From Planctomycetota bacterium (GTDB lineage Bacteria > Planctomycetota > Planctomycetia > Pirellulales > Lacipirellulaceae), in NCBI GenBank assembly GCA_029259945.1, contig JAJDEF010000020.1:62001-126000 (forward strand): 64,000 nt of DNA, in the 5' to 3' direction. The number at the start of each line of letters is the position of its first letter. Position 1 is the stretch's first letter. Below the pieces are notes generated by a model. That model did no database searches and was not told the origin of the DNA. It saw only the letters and a program-made list of their open reading frames with translations. Made by a program: the position numbers and the translations under genes. This document shows, piece by piece, positions 9,366 to 17,718 of the stretch.

Positions 9366-9395
9366 TTGACTTTGTACGGCAATGTGCCGTATAGT
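9366..9395 (+). promoter_or_regulatory. Promoter with embedded operator for the DUF1778/GNAT pair
   Basis: TTGACT (9366-9371) and TATAGT (9390-9395) are 18 bp apart. The spacer holds a perfect inverted repeat TACGGCA-ATG-TGCCGTA (9375-9391) that overlaps the first base pairs of the -10 box. The ribbon-helix-helix antitoxin downstream would be expected to bind such a palindrome and repress its own operon. Confidence 0.65.
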
Positions 9396-9417
9396 TAAGT
9401 AGAGAAAGGAATTACCC

Positions 9418-9699
9418 ATGCTTGATGAAAAGAAAACGGCAAGACTGGAAGCGAGGCTTCCGGCTGCCATTCACTCTTTGCTAAAAGAGGCGGCTGATTT
9501 GCAGGGGCGTAGTTTGAGTGACTTCGTGGTTGCCTCGGCACGCGAAGCGGCGGAAAAGGCGATTGCTCGCAGTAGCGAAATTCAGCTTTCTATGTCGGAA
9601 CAAAAACGCTTTGCCGAAGCACTGCTCAATCCGCCTTCGGTTGCACCAGCTCTTCGCAAGGCAATGAAAAATCGTGAGCGGCTCTTAGACCCCTCATGA
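9418..9699 (+). CDS. DUF1778 ribbon-helix-helix antitoxin (TacA-like)
   Basis: A 93-residue protein whose N-terminal part (KTARLEARLPAAIHSLLKEA followed by GRSLSDFVVASAREAA) is the DUF1778 ribbon-helix-helix fold. The C-terminal tail (about residues 60-93, ending RKAMKNRERLLDP) is the segment that in TacA-type antitoxins wraps and inhibits the acetyltransferase toxin. AAAGGA lies 7 nt before the ATG. Its stop overlaps the toxin start by 4 bp (ATGA), so the two are translationally coupled. A palindrome inside its promoter suggests autorepression. Confidence 0.88.
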   Translation: MLDEKKTARLEARLPAAIHSLLKEAADLQGRSLSDFVVASAREAAEKAIARSSEIQLSMSEQKRFAEALLNPPSVAPALRKAMKNRERLLDPS

Positions 9700-10205
9700 G
9701 CAAGGCACCGTTCCGAATAGAGTTACTGCAAAAGCAAGATCGCTCGGCGTTTGATTGTGGCGAACCGGAGTTGAATGCGTATTTTCATACTCGTGTAAGC
9801 CAAGATGTTCGGCGTAATTATGCGACCTGTTTTATCGCAATCGACAAGACCGGAGACCGCATTGCCGGTTTTTACACGCTTGCGATGGGGAGTGTTTCTC
9901 TAGGTGAGTTGCCCGAAGACGTTGTCAAACGACTTCCGCGTTACCCGCAGGTTCCCGTCGTTCACCTTGGCCGATTGGCTGTTGACCAAAAGTACCAAGG
10001 TCAGAAGCTTGGCGGCAGCTTGTTGGCTGATGCGATTGCAAGATCGATCGAATCCGAGATCGCCGCGTACGCCGTGGTTGTTGATGCCAAAGATGAAAAT
10101 GCCGTTTCGTTCTACGAGCATTTTGGGTTTCTGCCGCTATCGCGTAGCTCGAAAACTCTTTTCTTGCCGATTAGCAAAGCGATCAAGAATCTGGGCAACA
10201 AGTAA
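9696..10205 (+). CDS. GNAT acetyltransferase toxin (TacT-like)
   Basis: A 169-residue GNAT-fold protein: N-terminal FDCGEPELNAYF segment typical of TacT toxins, acetyl-CoA-binding motif A in RLAVDQKYQGQKLGGSLL (Q/R-x-x-G-x-G/L variant), and a C-terminal Y-E-x-F-G-F strand with Tyr of the catalytic site. TacT toxins acetylate the aminoacyl group of charged tRNAs and block translation. It is cotranslated with the DUF1778 antitoxin. The pair probably stabilises the element or acts in defence. The substrate tRNA is not predictable. Confidence 0.88.
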   Translation: MSKAPFRIELLQKQDRSAFDCGEPELNAYFHTRVSQDVRRNYATCFIAIDKTGDRIAGFYTLAMGSVSLGELPEDVVKRLPRYPQVPVVHLGRLAVDQKYQGQKLGGSLLADAIARSIESEIAAYAVVVDAKDENAVSFYEHFGFLPLSRSSKTLFLPISKAIKNLGNK

Positions 10206-10426
10206 TCCTATTTGTCAGAACCTTTCTTATCACTTAAACAGTATGAGAATTGAAAAACCCCCCTGCCACAAGTTATGGCCTCTCATGGCAGCTACGTGGC
10301 CACGGGGCCAAGCTCGCTCGGGTGAAAAAAAGCAAACCTTGGCTCCGTCGAAAACAGCTCCCCACAAAAAGCATTTTTATGGCCTGGCGGCCAGCCCTGC
10401 CTGCACTGCGGGAAGACACGTATGGA

Positions 10427-11305
10427 TTATTTTTTCTTTATTAAACCCGCCACAACTACTCCAACAACCAGGAACAACAGAACAAAGAAACTAACTACAT
10501 CGTTGTCAAACGGTGATATCTCCTCGCGACTTTGCTCGGTTTGGAATATTGGTAAGTTTGCGTTCGCTTCGATTATCCGAGAGGCCCAAGCTGTGGATTG
10601 CTTTTGTGCCCACACTATGTCTCGATTGGAAGCATAACTATTATTGGTGGTCATATTGAGTATCTTCCCGCCCACAAGCAACCGACCTAATTCAATTACC
10701 ATCGCGTCGTTACTCTCTGAAAAAGCCTTTCCTTCTACAGCGCCGCTTACGCCCACCTTAGCAATATAGCCCCATTGCTGAAATCGTTCTGTCTCGTACA
10801 AATCTGATAGTGGGACAATCCCTTTAACATCAATTTGCATCTTCATGTCTTCGTCGTTAAGGCTAAACTCAGATTTAAGCTCGTCAATATTTCCAACTAA
10901 CATTTCATTGACCTCGCCTACCATCTTTTCGGTGCCCATGAAATACTCCTTACGGATCATTTCTCTTATTCGCCTGTAGTCTTCAGCGGTAGCACTACGT
11001 GAATAAAATTGTTTATTTATTGTCACCGTTAATAAGCGGCTATTATCCCAACTCTCATCTATTTCTCCTGCTATTATCTTTGTCGCCTGCTCTTCGGGGA
11101 AATAAGCTCCAAGTACAACTTCATTATCGGGCGTAAAGCTCTTTAGCAAGGCCACCGCAGCTTCTGAATAGGGAAGGACATTAATAAAACCCTCGGGTGC
11201 CACAAGCTCGATCGTGGACTCTCCTATTTTGACAGTATCCGCCGCCTTAACGTCGACCGACACGGCGCATAAGAAGACAGCAACAAGCATGAAATATCTA
11301 ATCAT
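10427..11305 (-). CDS. Secreted protein with C-terminal membrane anchor, unknown function
   Basis: I do not recognise the family. The product of about 292 residues has a signal peptide (MIRYFMLVAVFLCAVSVDVKA), a long soluble region rich in Glu and Asn, and one C-terminal hydrophobic segment (VVSFFVLLFLVVGVVVAGLI) ending in K-K-K. It would be exported and held at the membrane with the tail inside. An upstream ATG at 11323 adds six residues. It lies 180 bp downstream of herA on the same strand, so it may be transcribed with SIR2-HerA or on its own. No catalytic motif is visible. Confidence 0.6.
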   Translation of the reverse strand: MIRYFMLVAVFLCAVSVDVKAADTVKIGESTIELVAPEGFINVLPYSEAAVALLKSFTPDNEVVLGAYFPEEQATKIIAGEIDESWDNSRLLTVTINKQFYSRSATAEDYRRIREMIRKEYFMGTEKMVGEVNEMLVGNIDELKSEFSLNDEDMKMQIDVKGIVPLSDLYETERFQQWGYIAKVGVSGAVEGKAFSESNDAMVIELGRLLVGGKILNMTTNNSYASNRDIVWAQKQSTAWASRIIEANANLPIFQTEQSREEISPFDNDVVSFFVLLFLVVGVVVAGLIKKK

Positions 11306-11486
11306 CTGCCGACCGTAGCACATGATTACCGCAAGTTGTATCTTTTCTGTAGTGGCACTACCCGCGAAACGGGAGAAGAATTTAGCGATCCAACGAGAAC
11401 GACTGAATCGATCTTTTTACTGACGACGACAGGAGTTGATTTACCCTAATCTATATTATCACCGCGATATGGCGATCCGGGCACCG

Positions 11487-13211
11487 TCATTCCACCTCGT
11501 TACACCAGTGTTTTTGATAATCTGGCCCCCTCGAATCCGGCTTATTTGTTGGCTCCCTAACCTGGATCGAAAGGGGAACTGGAATATCAACGCCAACAAT
11601 AATTGCCTCTCCAGGTGAAAGAGAAGGAAGGAACTCGGCGGCAGATCGGTCGATATCACCCGCTGCTCTCTCCACAACTTGACGGTCATGGTCATTCACT
11701 AATCGATGAACAACCAATGTTCCCATTTGACTCAATACATCTTGAGGGATGTCGCGTGGTCGTTGTGTTGCGATGCACACATTGAGTGAATATTTCCTGC
11801 CTTCCTTGGCAATTAGGCCGAATGCATCCAGTTCGAACCTCAAGTGTTCGTCCCCAATGGTACGATTCAAGAATTGATGGGCTTCGTCGAGAATGACAAC
11901 CGTTGGTCGCTCTTTGAAAGAACCTTCTCTTCCTTTCTCTAGGAGAGCACGTCCGACTGCATTAACAAGAATTTCTCGGACATTATTTCCAAACGGGACG
12001 TTCTCTAATGAAATTCGCAAAAGGCGCTCACCATCTGAATCAAGAAACGATTCGATGGAATTATAAACAGTATCGCAGTCTTCTGGTGGATCAAAAATGC
12101 AACTAAATTCGACAGAGCGAATTATATTCTCAATTCGCATCTGCAACGAAAGACAATACGTATTTTCATTGCTGTGCTTGCCATATTTTGTCGCGTCGTT
12201 GAAGTCTGTGGGCCAGACGCACTCCTCAATTACTTGCTGTGGCAAAGCGGCAATGTCAAATTCACAGAATGGAGACTCAATAGTTTTTACATGCTGTTGC
12301 ATTGCTTGCTCAATTGGTTCGCGAGATCGAGTTGCCTTAATGAGGTTGCCGTTGTTGTCCGCAAGTTCCGGCTCAAGTTTTACCAGTTTAAGGCTCTTGA
12401 TCGCCTCCCTGAGTTTCGGCCCTTGCGACTGTCCGCTCGGTCGGAAAATTGCGAAAAGATCAGACTCTCGCATCTCGAAATGCGGATGACAAATAATACT
12501 TGAACCGTTCGGACGTGATGATCCTGTCCCCATGGAGAGGTGACGTACAGACGCCCCACCTAACCGCCAGAATTCTCCCGTCGCATCAAGAAGAATTATC
12601 TTGCAACGATGCTGTAGCGATTCCTCAATGAGTCTTGCAACGGACCAACTTTTCCCCCCACCGGTTGTTCCTAGAACAGCACAGTGACGACCAAATAATT
12701 GATTAGGAGTCAGTGAAAGTGATGAGTCTGCTGTGTTAGAAAGCGTGCCAATCGCCAGCCTAACCTTCTGTTCCTTTTCCTGTTGATCGCGAGGTTTACT
12801 TACCAACCATCGTAAGAAATCGCCGTGTGCCGAATAAACTCTGCTCCCAAGTCGCGGATGGCAAGAAATCCCCGTAGAAATGGAATAATCTATTAGATCA
12901 ATTGTCGCCAAAAGCTGAATGTTGCCTACTGGGTGAACATTCTCCTGCTCTCCAAGACTCGGCTCTACGCTTAGGCGTTCTCGTTCTGGCAATCGTACTT
13001 CTAGGATACGTCCAAAGATCGCGAGTTCGTCGCATTCGATGAGGATAAACTCCCCAACTTCGCCACCTGGAACACGGCTTCCGTGATGCAACGAGGCTCC
13101 TGATCGACCCGCATTGGGAAGATTAACGCGAACAGAAGACGGACCAACTTGTGTAATCGTTCCGACGTAGCGTTCGTAGTCAAACGGATAAGTTGGTTTC
13201 TCGTTGATCAC
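11487..13211 (-). CDS. herA: HerA-type hexameric ATPase/helicase of a SIR2-HerA system
   Basis: The 574-residue protein begins with a HAS-barrel-like region (RYVGTITQVGPSSVRVN), followed by a FtsK/HerA RecA-fold ATPase: Walker A G181-T-T-G-G-G-K-S, Walker B VVILDEAHQF, and ATQRPRDI with the sensor/arginine region. HerA proteins form hexamers on DNA. The start is GTG and overlaps the SIR2 stop by 4 bp (GTGA), giving translational coupling. SIR2-HerA pairs are a described anti-phage system in which the complex degrades NAD+ and, in studied cases, also acts on DNA. Gene order and coupling here match that system. Confidence 0.88.
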   Translation of the reverse strand: MINEKPTYPFDYERYVGTITQVGPSSVRVNLPNAGRSGASLHHGSRVPGGEVGEFILIECDELAIFGRILEVRLPERERLSVEPSLGEQENVHPVGNIQLLATIDLIDYSISTGISCHPRLGSRVYSAHGDFLRWLVSKPRDQQEKEQKVRLAIGTLSNTADSSLSLTPNQLFGRHCAVLGTTGGGKSWSVARLIEESLQHRCKIILLDATGEFWRLGGASVRHLSMGTGSSRPNGSSIICHPHFEMRESDLFAIFRPSGQSQGPKLREAIKSLKLVKLEPELADNNGNLIKATRSREPIEQAMQQHVKTIESPFCEFDIAALPQQVIEECVWPTDFNDATKYGKHSNENTYCLSLQMRIENIIRSVEFSCIFDPPEDCDTVYNSIESFLDSDGERLLRISLENVPFGNNVREILVNAVGRALLEKGREGSFKERPTVVILDEAHQFLNRTIGDEHLRFELDAFGLIAKEGRKYSLNVCIATQRPRDIPQDVLSQMGTLVVHRLVNDHDRQVVERAAGDIDRSAAEFLPSLSPGEAIIVGVDIPVPLSIQVREPTNKPDSRGPDYQKHWCNEVE

Positions 13212-14437
13212 GCTTTGCTCCCTAGCAAACGCCCACGGTGCCGTTCTTCTTCGGTTTCGGCTATTAAATCAGGTAGAAGAGGCACAAATTCCTCGAACGG
13301 TGCTGAGACCAATGCAAGACGCTGATCTCCCGACTTAATCAACCTCTGTATCTCGTTTGACGCATCACTTGGCTGTTCCTTGAGACTTGGATCAACCACT
13401 GCTACCCGCAAGCCCACATTAGAACGAATAGCGGACAAAATAGGCTGCGTTATGTGCTTGTCATTGAAACCGAAACCAATAATCAACAATGATGTCTTAG
13501 GCTGCCTGAGTGCAGATTGAAATCTAGCCATGAATTCAAGAAAGGGGTGTTCGTAGGAGGCTTCAAATTTACTGTAACGAGGAAACACAAGCACCGGAGA
13601 TGTGGGTTTTGACTGTTTTCGAATGACGCCAGCATCGTTTTGCCAATCTACCGATCCGTGCATCTTGTACAGGTGAAACACATTGGGAATGAAGTCAGGT
13701 GTTGAACCATCTTCATTCCTGCGAACCAAGTCATACGCAAAGTAGCTGCTGTCAAACTGCTGTGGGAAGGAATGCGAAAAGCCATCCACAGCAACAAAAT
13801 TTATGCGGCTGGCAGCAGACTCAAAGCACAGGTCATAGTTGGTTGTGAAAATTTTCGTACGTGGCAGCCGGGTCGATCTCCGTGCAATGCGACGCAAGAA
13901 CGATTCATGTACGTCGAGTGAAGAATCATCATTTACGAAGCTGCACTCTTCAACAATGCTGTGCTCGATATCAGCAATGAATTCGTTCAGATTTTTCGCT
14001 TTACCTTCCGCTTCATCCTTGTGCTTATGCTTGATGTACTCATGGGCAATGTGGCACTGCGACAGTAATAGTTCGATGTTTTCATTCTGCTTGGCCTCTT
14101 TCGGTGTATCGTCAGATGGCTCCGTATTGGGATAATTAACCTCGGTGAGATAACCATCGAAAACAGCATCTCCAGTTTTGTTTCTTGCTCCATCCCAGAG
14201 ATCAGACATGGTTGGAGCAATACGTTTTCCCTTGTTGTCAGATAAGCAAAGTGACGTACCTAAGCCCGTAAGCACAATCACGTTTTCTGATCGCAGAAGC
14301 TCAACCAACAATCTATTGAGACCTTCTTTGCAACTAGCTGCAGATTCTTTGTCACTAGGCGTGTCGCCAAAGACCGGAGTCCATGCGCCATCAGTAATCG
14401 CGGCAAATAATTGCATATCAGATTGGTTTTCTGCCAT
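13208..14437 (-). CDS. SIR2-family NADase of a SIR2-HerA defence system
   Basis: The 409-residue protein has a SIR2 catalytic fold: nucleotide-binding VIVLTGLGTS (residues 53-62), F-T-T-N200-Y-D202, the catalytic His260 in YKMHGSVDW, and IIGFGFNDKHI. A long insertion (about residues 75-185) separates the first motifs, as in defence SIR2 proteins. Those proteins hydrolyse NAD+ on phage infection rather than deacetylate proteins. The gene is translationally coupled to herA downstream, and its ATG overlaps the stop of a small upstream frame (TGATG). The pair is therefore a probable abortive-infection module. Confidence 0.87.
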   Translation of the reverse strand: MAENQSDMQLFAAITDGAWTPVFGDTPSDKESAASCKEGLNRLLVELLRSENVIVLTGLGTSLCLSDNKGKRIAPTMSDLWDGARNKTGDAVFDGYLTEVNYPNTEPSDDTPKEAKQNENIELLLSQCHIAHEYIKHKHKDEAEGKAKNLNEFIADIEHSIVEECSFVNDDSSLDVHESFLRRIARRSTRLPRTKIFTTNYDLCFESAASRINFVAVDGFSHSFPQQFDSSYFAYDLVRRNEDGSTPDFIPNVFHLYKMHGSVDWQNDAGVIRKQSKPTSPVLVFPRYSKFEASYEHPFLEFMARFQSALRQPKTSLLIIGFGFNDKHITQPILSAIRSNVGLRVAVVDPSLKEQPSDASNEIQRLIKSGDQRLALVSAPFEEFVPLLPDLIAETEEERHRGRLLGSKA

Positions 14438-14547
14438 CAGAATACCCCTTTAGAGATATGTTCGAGGAGCAAAAAAACAGGAGCATTGAAATCAGTCAGC
14501 TTGATTTCTGTCTCGCAGTTTGGACAAGTGATAGTTGGTTCTGTCAT
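14437..14547 (-). pseudogene. N-terminal remnant of a DUF2130 zinc-ribbon protein
   Basis: A 36-codon frame starts MTEPTITCPNCETEIKLTD and then diverges to a stop. This opening is what I recall as the normal start of DUF2130 proteins, which have a CPNC ribbon followed by a long coiled coil; here everything after about residue 19 is missing. Its TGA overlaps the ATG of the SIR2 gene, so if translated it would couple to SIR2. Either it is scar DNA left by a recombination that placed SIR2-HerA here, or it is a small functional leader. The DUF2130 match is from memory and needs a search. Confidence 0.5.
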
Positions 14548-14572
14548 TTTGTTTCTTTCCCATCTGTTTTTC

Positions 14573-15781
14573 CTATCGCCCCACGATCGCCTGCTGTTCG
14601 CAGTCATAGGTATAATTAACGATCTCTCCATTGATTAGCAACTCAACCGCTGTTTCGATGACATGCAACGGAACTACGAACCATTCTCTTGGCGTGTGCC
14701 GGTTGCCTGAGCCGTCAAAGACATCGAGGTTAAGGCAGGCTTTCGCGAAAAACGTGTGCAGCAATAGTTCCATCTTCTGAGGATTGAGGTTGTAGGTCTC
14801 AAACTCGGTCACCACTTTTACATCGGCCATCAAGTAAGTCGGTTCTTGCTTTGCGTTCTGAATTCGCTGTTCCACTGGAACGCTAGAGAAACCGATCTTA
14901 TACAAATCACCGAGTTCCTTAATCCGTGGGTCGTCACTTAGAGACCGAAGTACGTAGATCGTACCAGTCGCCTCATCTTCCGCGGCTACCCTTTCCTGCT
15001 CGTTGAACAGTTCCAGTTGATCGGCATCGATAACCTGACGGCTGTTTTTATCTTTCCAGAGTGCCGACGAGAGCGAGCGAAGCAGCATGTTGGATTCCGT
15101 ACCATTCTCGAAAACACATAAAAGCCTCGCGTCGTAATCCGTCGCCGATTTCCTTTTCTCCCACTTGCCAACACCAGCCACGTAGCAAAGCATTCCCTGC
15201 AAAACAAACATCGTCTCTGGCCTGATCTGGCGTCGTTCACTCTTGAACGGAACCTGCACTTTTTTTCCGTTAGACAAATCAGACTGGCACTGTTTGAAGA
15301 GTGGCTCGAATTGATCGAACTCTTTGCACGACTTACGCAAAGCGACGTGATCCGTCGTATAAGTCGACTTCGGGACGTTCTTCAGCGTAAAGATGTCGTT
15401 CACATCTGCTTCGACCACTAAATCGTCTCCGAGCAATCCCAACGCATCCTCCTCCAGCACATCCTCAATCGTGTTGATTTCGACAGGCTCAGAAAAAGTT
15501 ACGTCGGCTAGCAAGCCCAACGTATCCAACTCTCGCAAGGCTTCTGCTTTTTCTGGGTTCTCCCTCAGCCCCTTCAATCGACTGTAGAGTTTTCGTTCGC
15601 TGATGTTACGACTCTCGGCAGGCTCCCGGCCATGCTCTTGCATGAACGCCGTGATCTCCTCAAACGAATCCACCAAGCGTTGATCGGCACTAATCGCCGA
15701 CGACGCCTTTGGCTTTACATCGAGTAAACCCAAGGGGTCGCTTTCAAGGATCGCCTTCATTTCCTCTTCAAAATTGATCAT
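14573..15781 (-). CDS. GIY-YIG (T5orf172-like) nuclease of a three-gene R-M-like operon
   Basis: The 402-residue protein has a C-terminal GIY-YIG-type domain: GTIYVLRSLS (the first Y motif), GDLYKIGFSS (the second, Y-K-I-G), VEQRIQNA with the Arg, and a conserved Glu in PQKMELLLHTFF. The N-terminal half is acidic and contains three copies of a D-x-L-G-L-L motif. It would supply DNA cleavage for the adjacent helicase and methylase. Its ATG overlaps the helicase stop by 4 bp (ATGA). It is the last gene of the operon methylase-helicase-nuclease. Confidence 0.78.
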   Translation of the reverse strand: MINFEEEMKAILESDPLGLLDVKPKASSAISADQRLVDSFEEITAFMQEHGREPAESRNISERKLYSRLKGLRENPEKAEALRELDTLGLLADVTFSEPVEINTIEDVLEEDALGLLGDDLVVEADVNDIFTLKNVPKSTYTTDHVALRKSCKEFDQFEPLFKQCQSDLSNGKKVQVPFKSERRQIRPETMFVLQGMLCYVAGVGKWEKRKSATDYDARLLCVFENGTESNMLLRSLSSALWKDKNSRQVIDADQLELFNEQERVAAEDEATGTIYVLRSLSDDPRIKELGDLYKIGFSSVPVEQRIQNAKQEPTYLMADVKVVTEFETYNLNPQKMELLLHTFFAKACLNLDVFDGSGNRHTPREWFVVPLHVIETAVELLINGEIVNYTYDCEQQAIVGR

Positions 15782-17718
15782 TCGGTATTGCCGCTCGCCG
15801 CTTGCCGTTTCTTGTTTCTAAGATAAACCAACGCCTCAGCCATTCTCTTCTCTAGGGGATCATGTGCATCGAGACTAGGCTCCCTGTTGAGGCTGTTCAT
15901 AAACGCTCCAATTTTGTCGCGGTAGAGAATGACCGCTTCCTCATCGGTCATTTGTATGCGGCCAGCATCAATCGTTTCTTGGATCACCTTCAATAGTTTT
16001 GCCGTCACTGATTTGGAAAGCACTTCAAATGCTTTCTGGAATGGATTTACGCGGTCAATCAGATCAATATTCAGTTCTTCGATATTCACAAACTTGCCTG
16101 CCATGAGAACAAACTTTTTGTCGCCCACTTCTTTGATCTTGCTGTTCTTAATGACCGAGTCGACCACCACATGCTGGCGGATTTCCTCAATCTCTTCCTC
16201 GCTGAGTTCGGGGTACTTTTTCTGGATGACTTTGGGGATCATCACCTTGTTAATCACTTCGGGGTCAATGAATTCCCCTGGCAACGCTTGGAGCATTTTG
16301 TTGTCTTGCAAGATGGCCGCTTTCAAGTCGTTGAGGTCGGACTCGACAATCTCCTTCACTCGTTGAGAACTCGGCTCCTTGAAACCACGTATCTTGATAG
16401 TGCCCTCTTCGTGTTCCTCATCATCAAAGCGTTTGGTTTTGAACTTAAAGCTTGGAGCTAAGACTTGTTCCATTAGCAGCGAAGCGGTAATCGCTTTGAG
16501 CATATTATTTACCGACAGCTTAACGAGATCGTCCGTGGCATCCGGTTGAGCGATCAAGTTGGTAAACTGCGAGTGGTTTTTATTGCTGCTGTCGCGAGTT
16601 GCTCGGCCAATAATTTGAATGATTTCGGTAAGTGACCCGCGATATCCTACGGTAAGGGCATGTTCGCAAAATGGCCAATCAAAGCCCTCTTTGGCCATTC
16701 CCAAGGCAATGATTAAGTCCATGTCATCGACATCGTTCATTTGCCGCAGGTAACTAACTATTTTATCCCGCTCTTTGGGAGTGTCGTTTACCAGATCGGC
16801 TACCTTAATGATTTTGCCATCCCCGTGCCGCTCAACAAAAATCACGCCCGTCTCCGCATCCTGTCGCGTTACCTTGCCAACAATGTCTAGAATTGCGTCG
16901 ACTTCCTTATGCTTGTCTTTGGTCGACTCGCCCGCGTTGACGTTGGGGATGTGCAGAATCGTCTTTTGATCGGTGTTGAGCACTTCGTCGATCGCACTTA
17001 AATATCGGCCTTGGTAAAAGTGGTAGCCGATGCCAAGCGTTTTCAGGTGGGTGTAACCGTTGAGTTGCTCATAATAGTTGTAGGTTACTTTGACGAATTG
17101 GGCTTCCTCTTCGGGAAGCAGCACCGGAACACTGTCTCCACGGAAGTAAGAACCGGTCATAGCCACAATATGGGCTGAGGTGTTCTTCATAATTGAACGC
17201 AGCACCTCCCCCAGCCGGTTATCCCCGTCGACGGAGACGTGATGGAATTCGTCAATGGCGAGCAGCGTATCATTGAAAACAGATTCCTCCACGGCCTCGT
17301 AGGCAAATCGCAGCGTGGCGTGAGTACAGATCAGGATCGTTGCTTTGGGATCATTCAGGAACGTCTTAAACGCACTGACTTTGCTGGAATCTCCCCCTGG
17401 CGTGCAGAGGTTGTAATCCGGGTCGAATTCCCAGTCAGCATAGAAACCGTGGCTCTTTAAGTCCGTACACTCGAAGGAACCACCGATCGATCGTTCTGGC
17501 ACCGCCACAATAACTTTTTTGAGGCCTTGATTGAAGAGTTTATCGAGGCCAAGAAACATCAGGGCACGCGATTTTCCCGAGGCCGGGGGAGCTTTCAGCA
17601 ATAAGTATTGGGCGTTCCTTGCTTCAAATGCCCGTGCCTGCATTTCTCGCATACCCATGTCATTGATGGCTAAGCTTTTGCCTGTTTTGGCATAGGTGAC
17701 CTCGACGAGATTAGGCAT
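15778..17718 (-). CDS. Superfamily II DEAD/DEAH helicase of the R-M-like operon
   Basis: The product of about 646 residues has SF2 motifs in order: Walker A APPASGKSR (near residue 43), D-E-F-H (LLAIDEFHH), motif III AMTGSY, FDWPFCEHAL in motif V position and Q-I-I-G-R-A-T-R as motif VI. It resembles the translocase subunits of type I/III restriction enzymes but has no fused nuclease. The ATG at 17718 overlaps the methylase stop by 8 bp and is preferred over an in-frame ATG at 17748. It is followed by a GIY-YIG nuclease with a 4-bp overlap, so the three proteins probably act as one complex. Confidence 0.85.
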   Translation of the reverse strand: MPNLVEVTYAKTGKSLAINDMGMREMQARAFEARNAQYLLLKAPPASGKSRALMFLGLDKLFNQGLKKVIVAVPERSIGGSFECTDLKSHGFYADWEFDPDYNLCTPGGDSSKVSAFKTFLNDPKATILICTHATLRFAYEAVEESVFNDTLLAIDEFHHVSVDGDNRLGEVLRSIMKNTSAHIVAMTGSYFRGDSVPVLLPEEEAQFVKVTYNYYEQLNGYTHLKTLGIGYHFYQGRYLSAIDEVLNTDQKTILHIPNVNAGESTKDKHKEVDAILDIVGKVTRQDAETGVIFVERHGDGKIIKVADLVNDTPKERDKIVSYLRQMNDVDDMDLIIALGMAKEGFDWPFCEHALTVGYRGSLTEIIQIIGRATRDSSNKNHSQFTNLIAQPDATDDLVKLSVNNMLKAITASLLMEQVLAPSFKFKTKRFDDEEHEEGTIKIRGFKEPSSQRVKEIVESDLNDLKAAILQDNKMLQALPGEFIDPEVINKVMIPKVIQKKYPELSEEEIEEIRQHVVVDSVIKNSKIKEVGDKKFVLMAGKFVNIEELNIDLIDRVNPFQKAFEVLSKSVTAKLLKVIQETIDAGRIQMTDEEAVILYRDKIGAFMNSLNREPSLDAHDPLEKRMAEALVYLRNKKRQAASGNTE

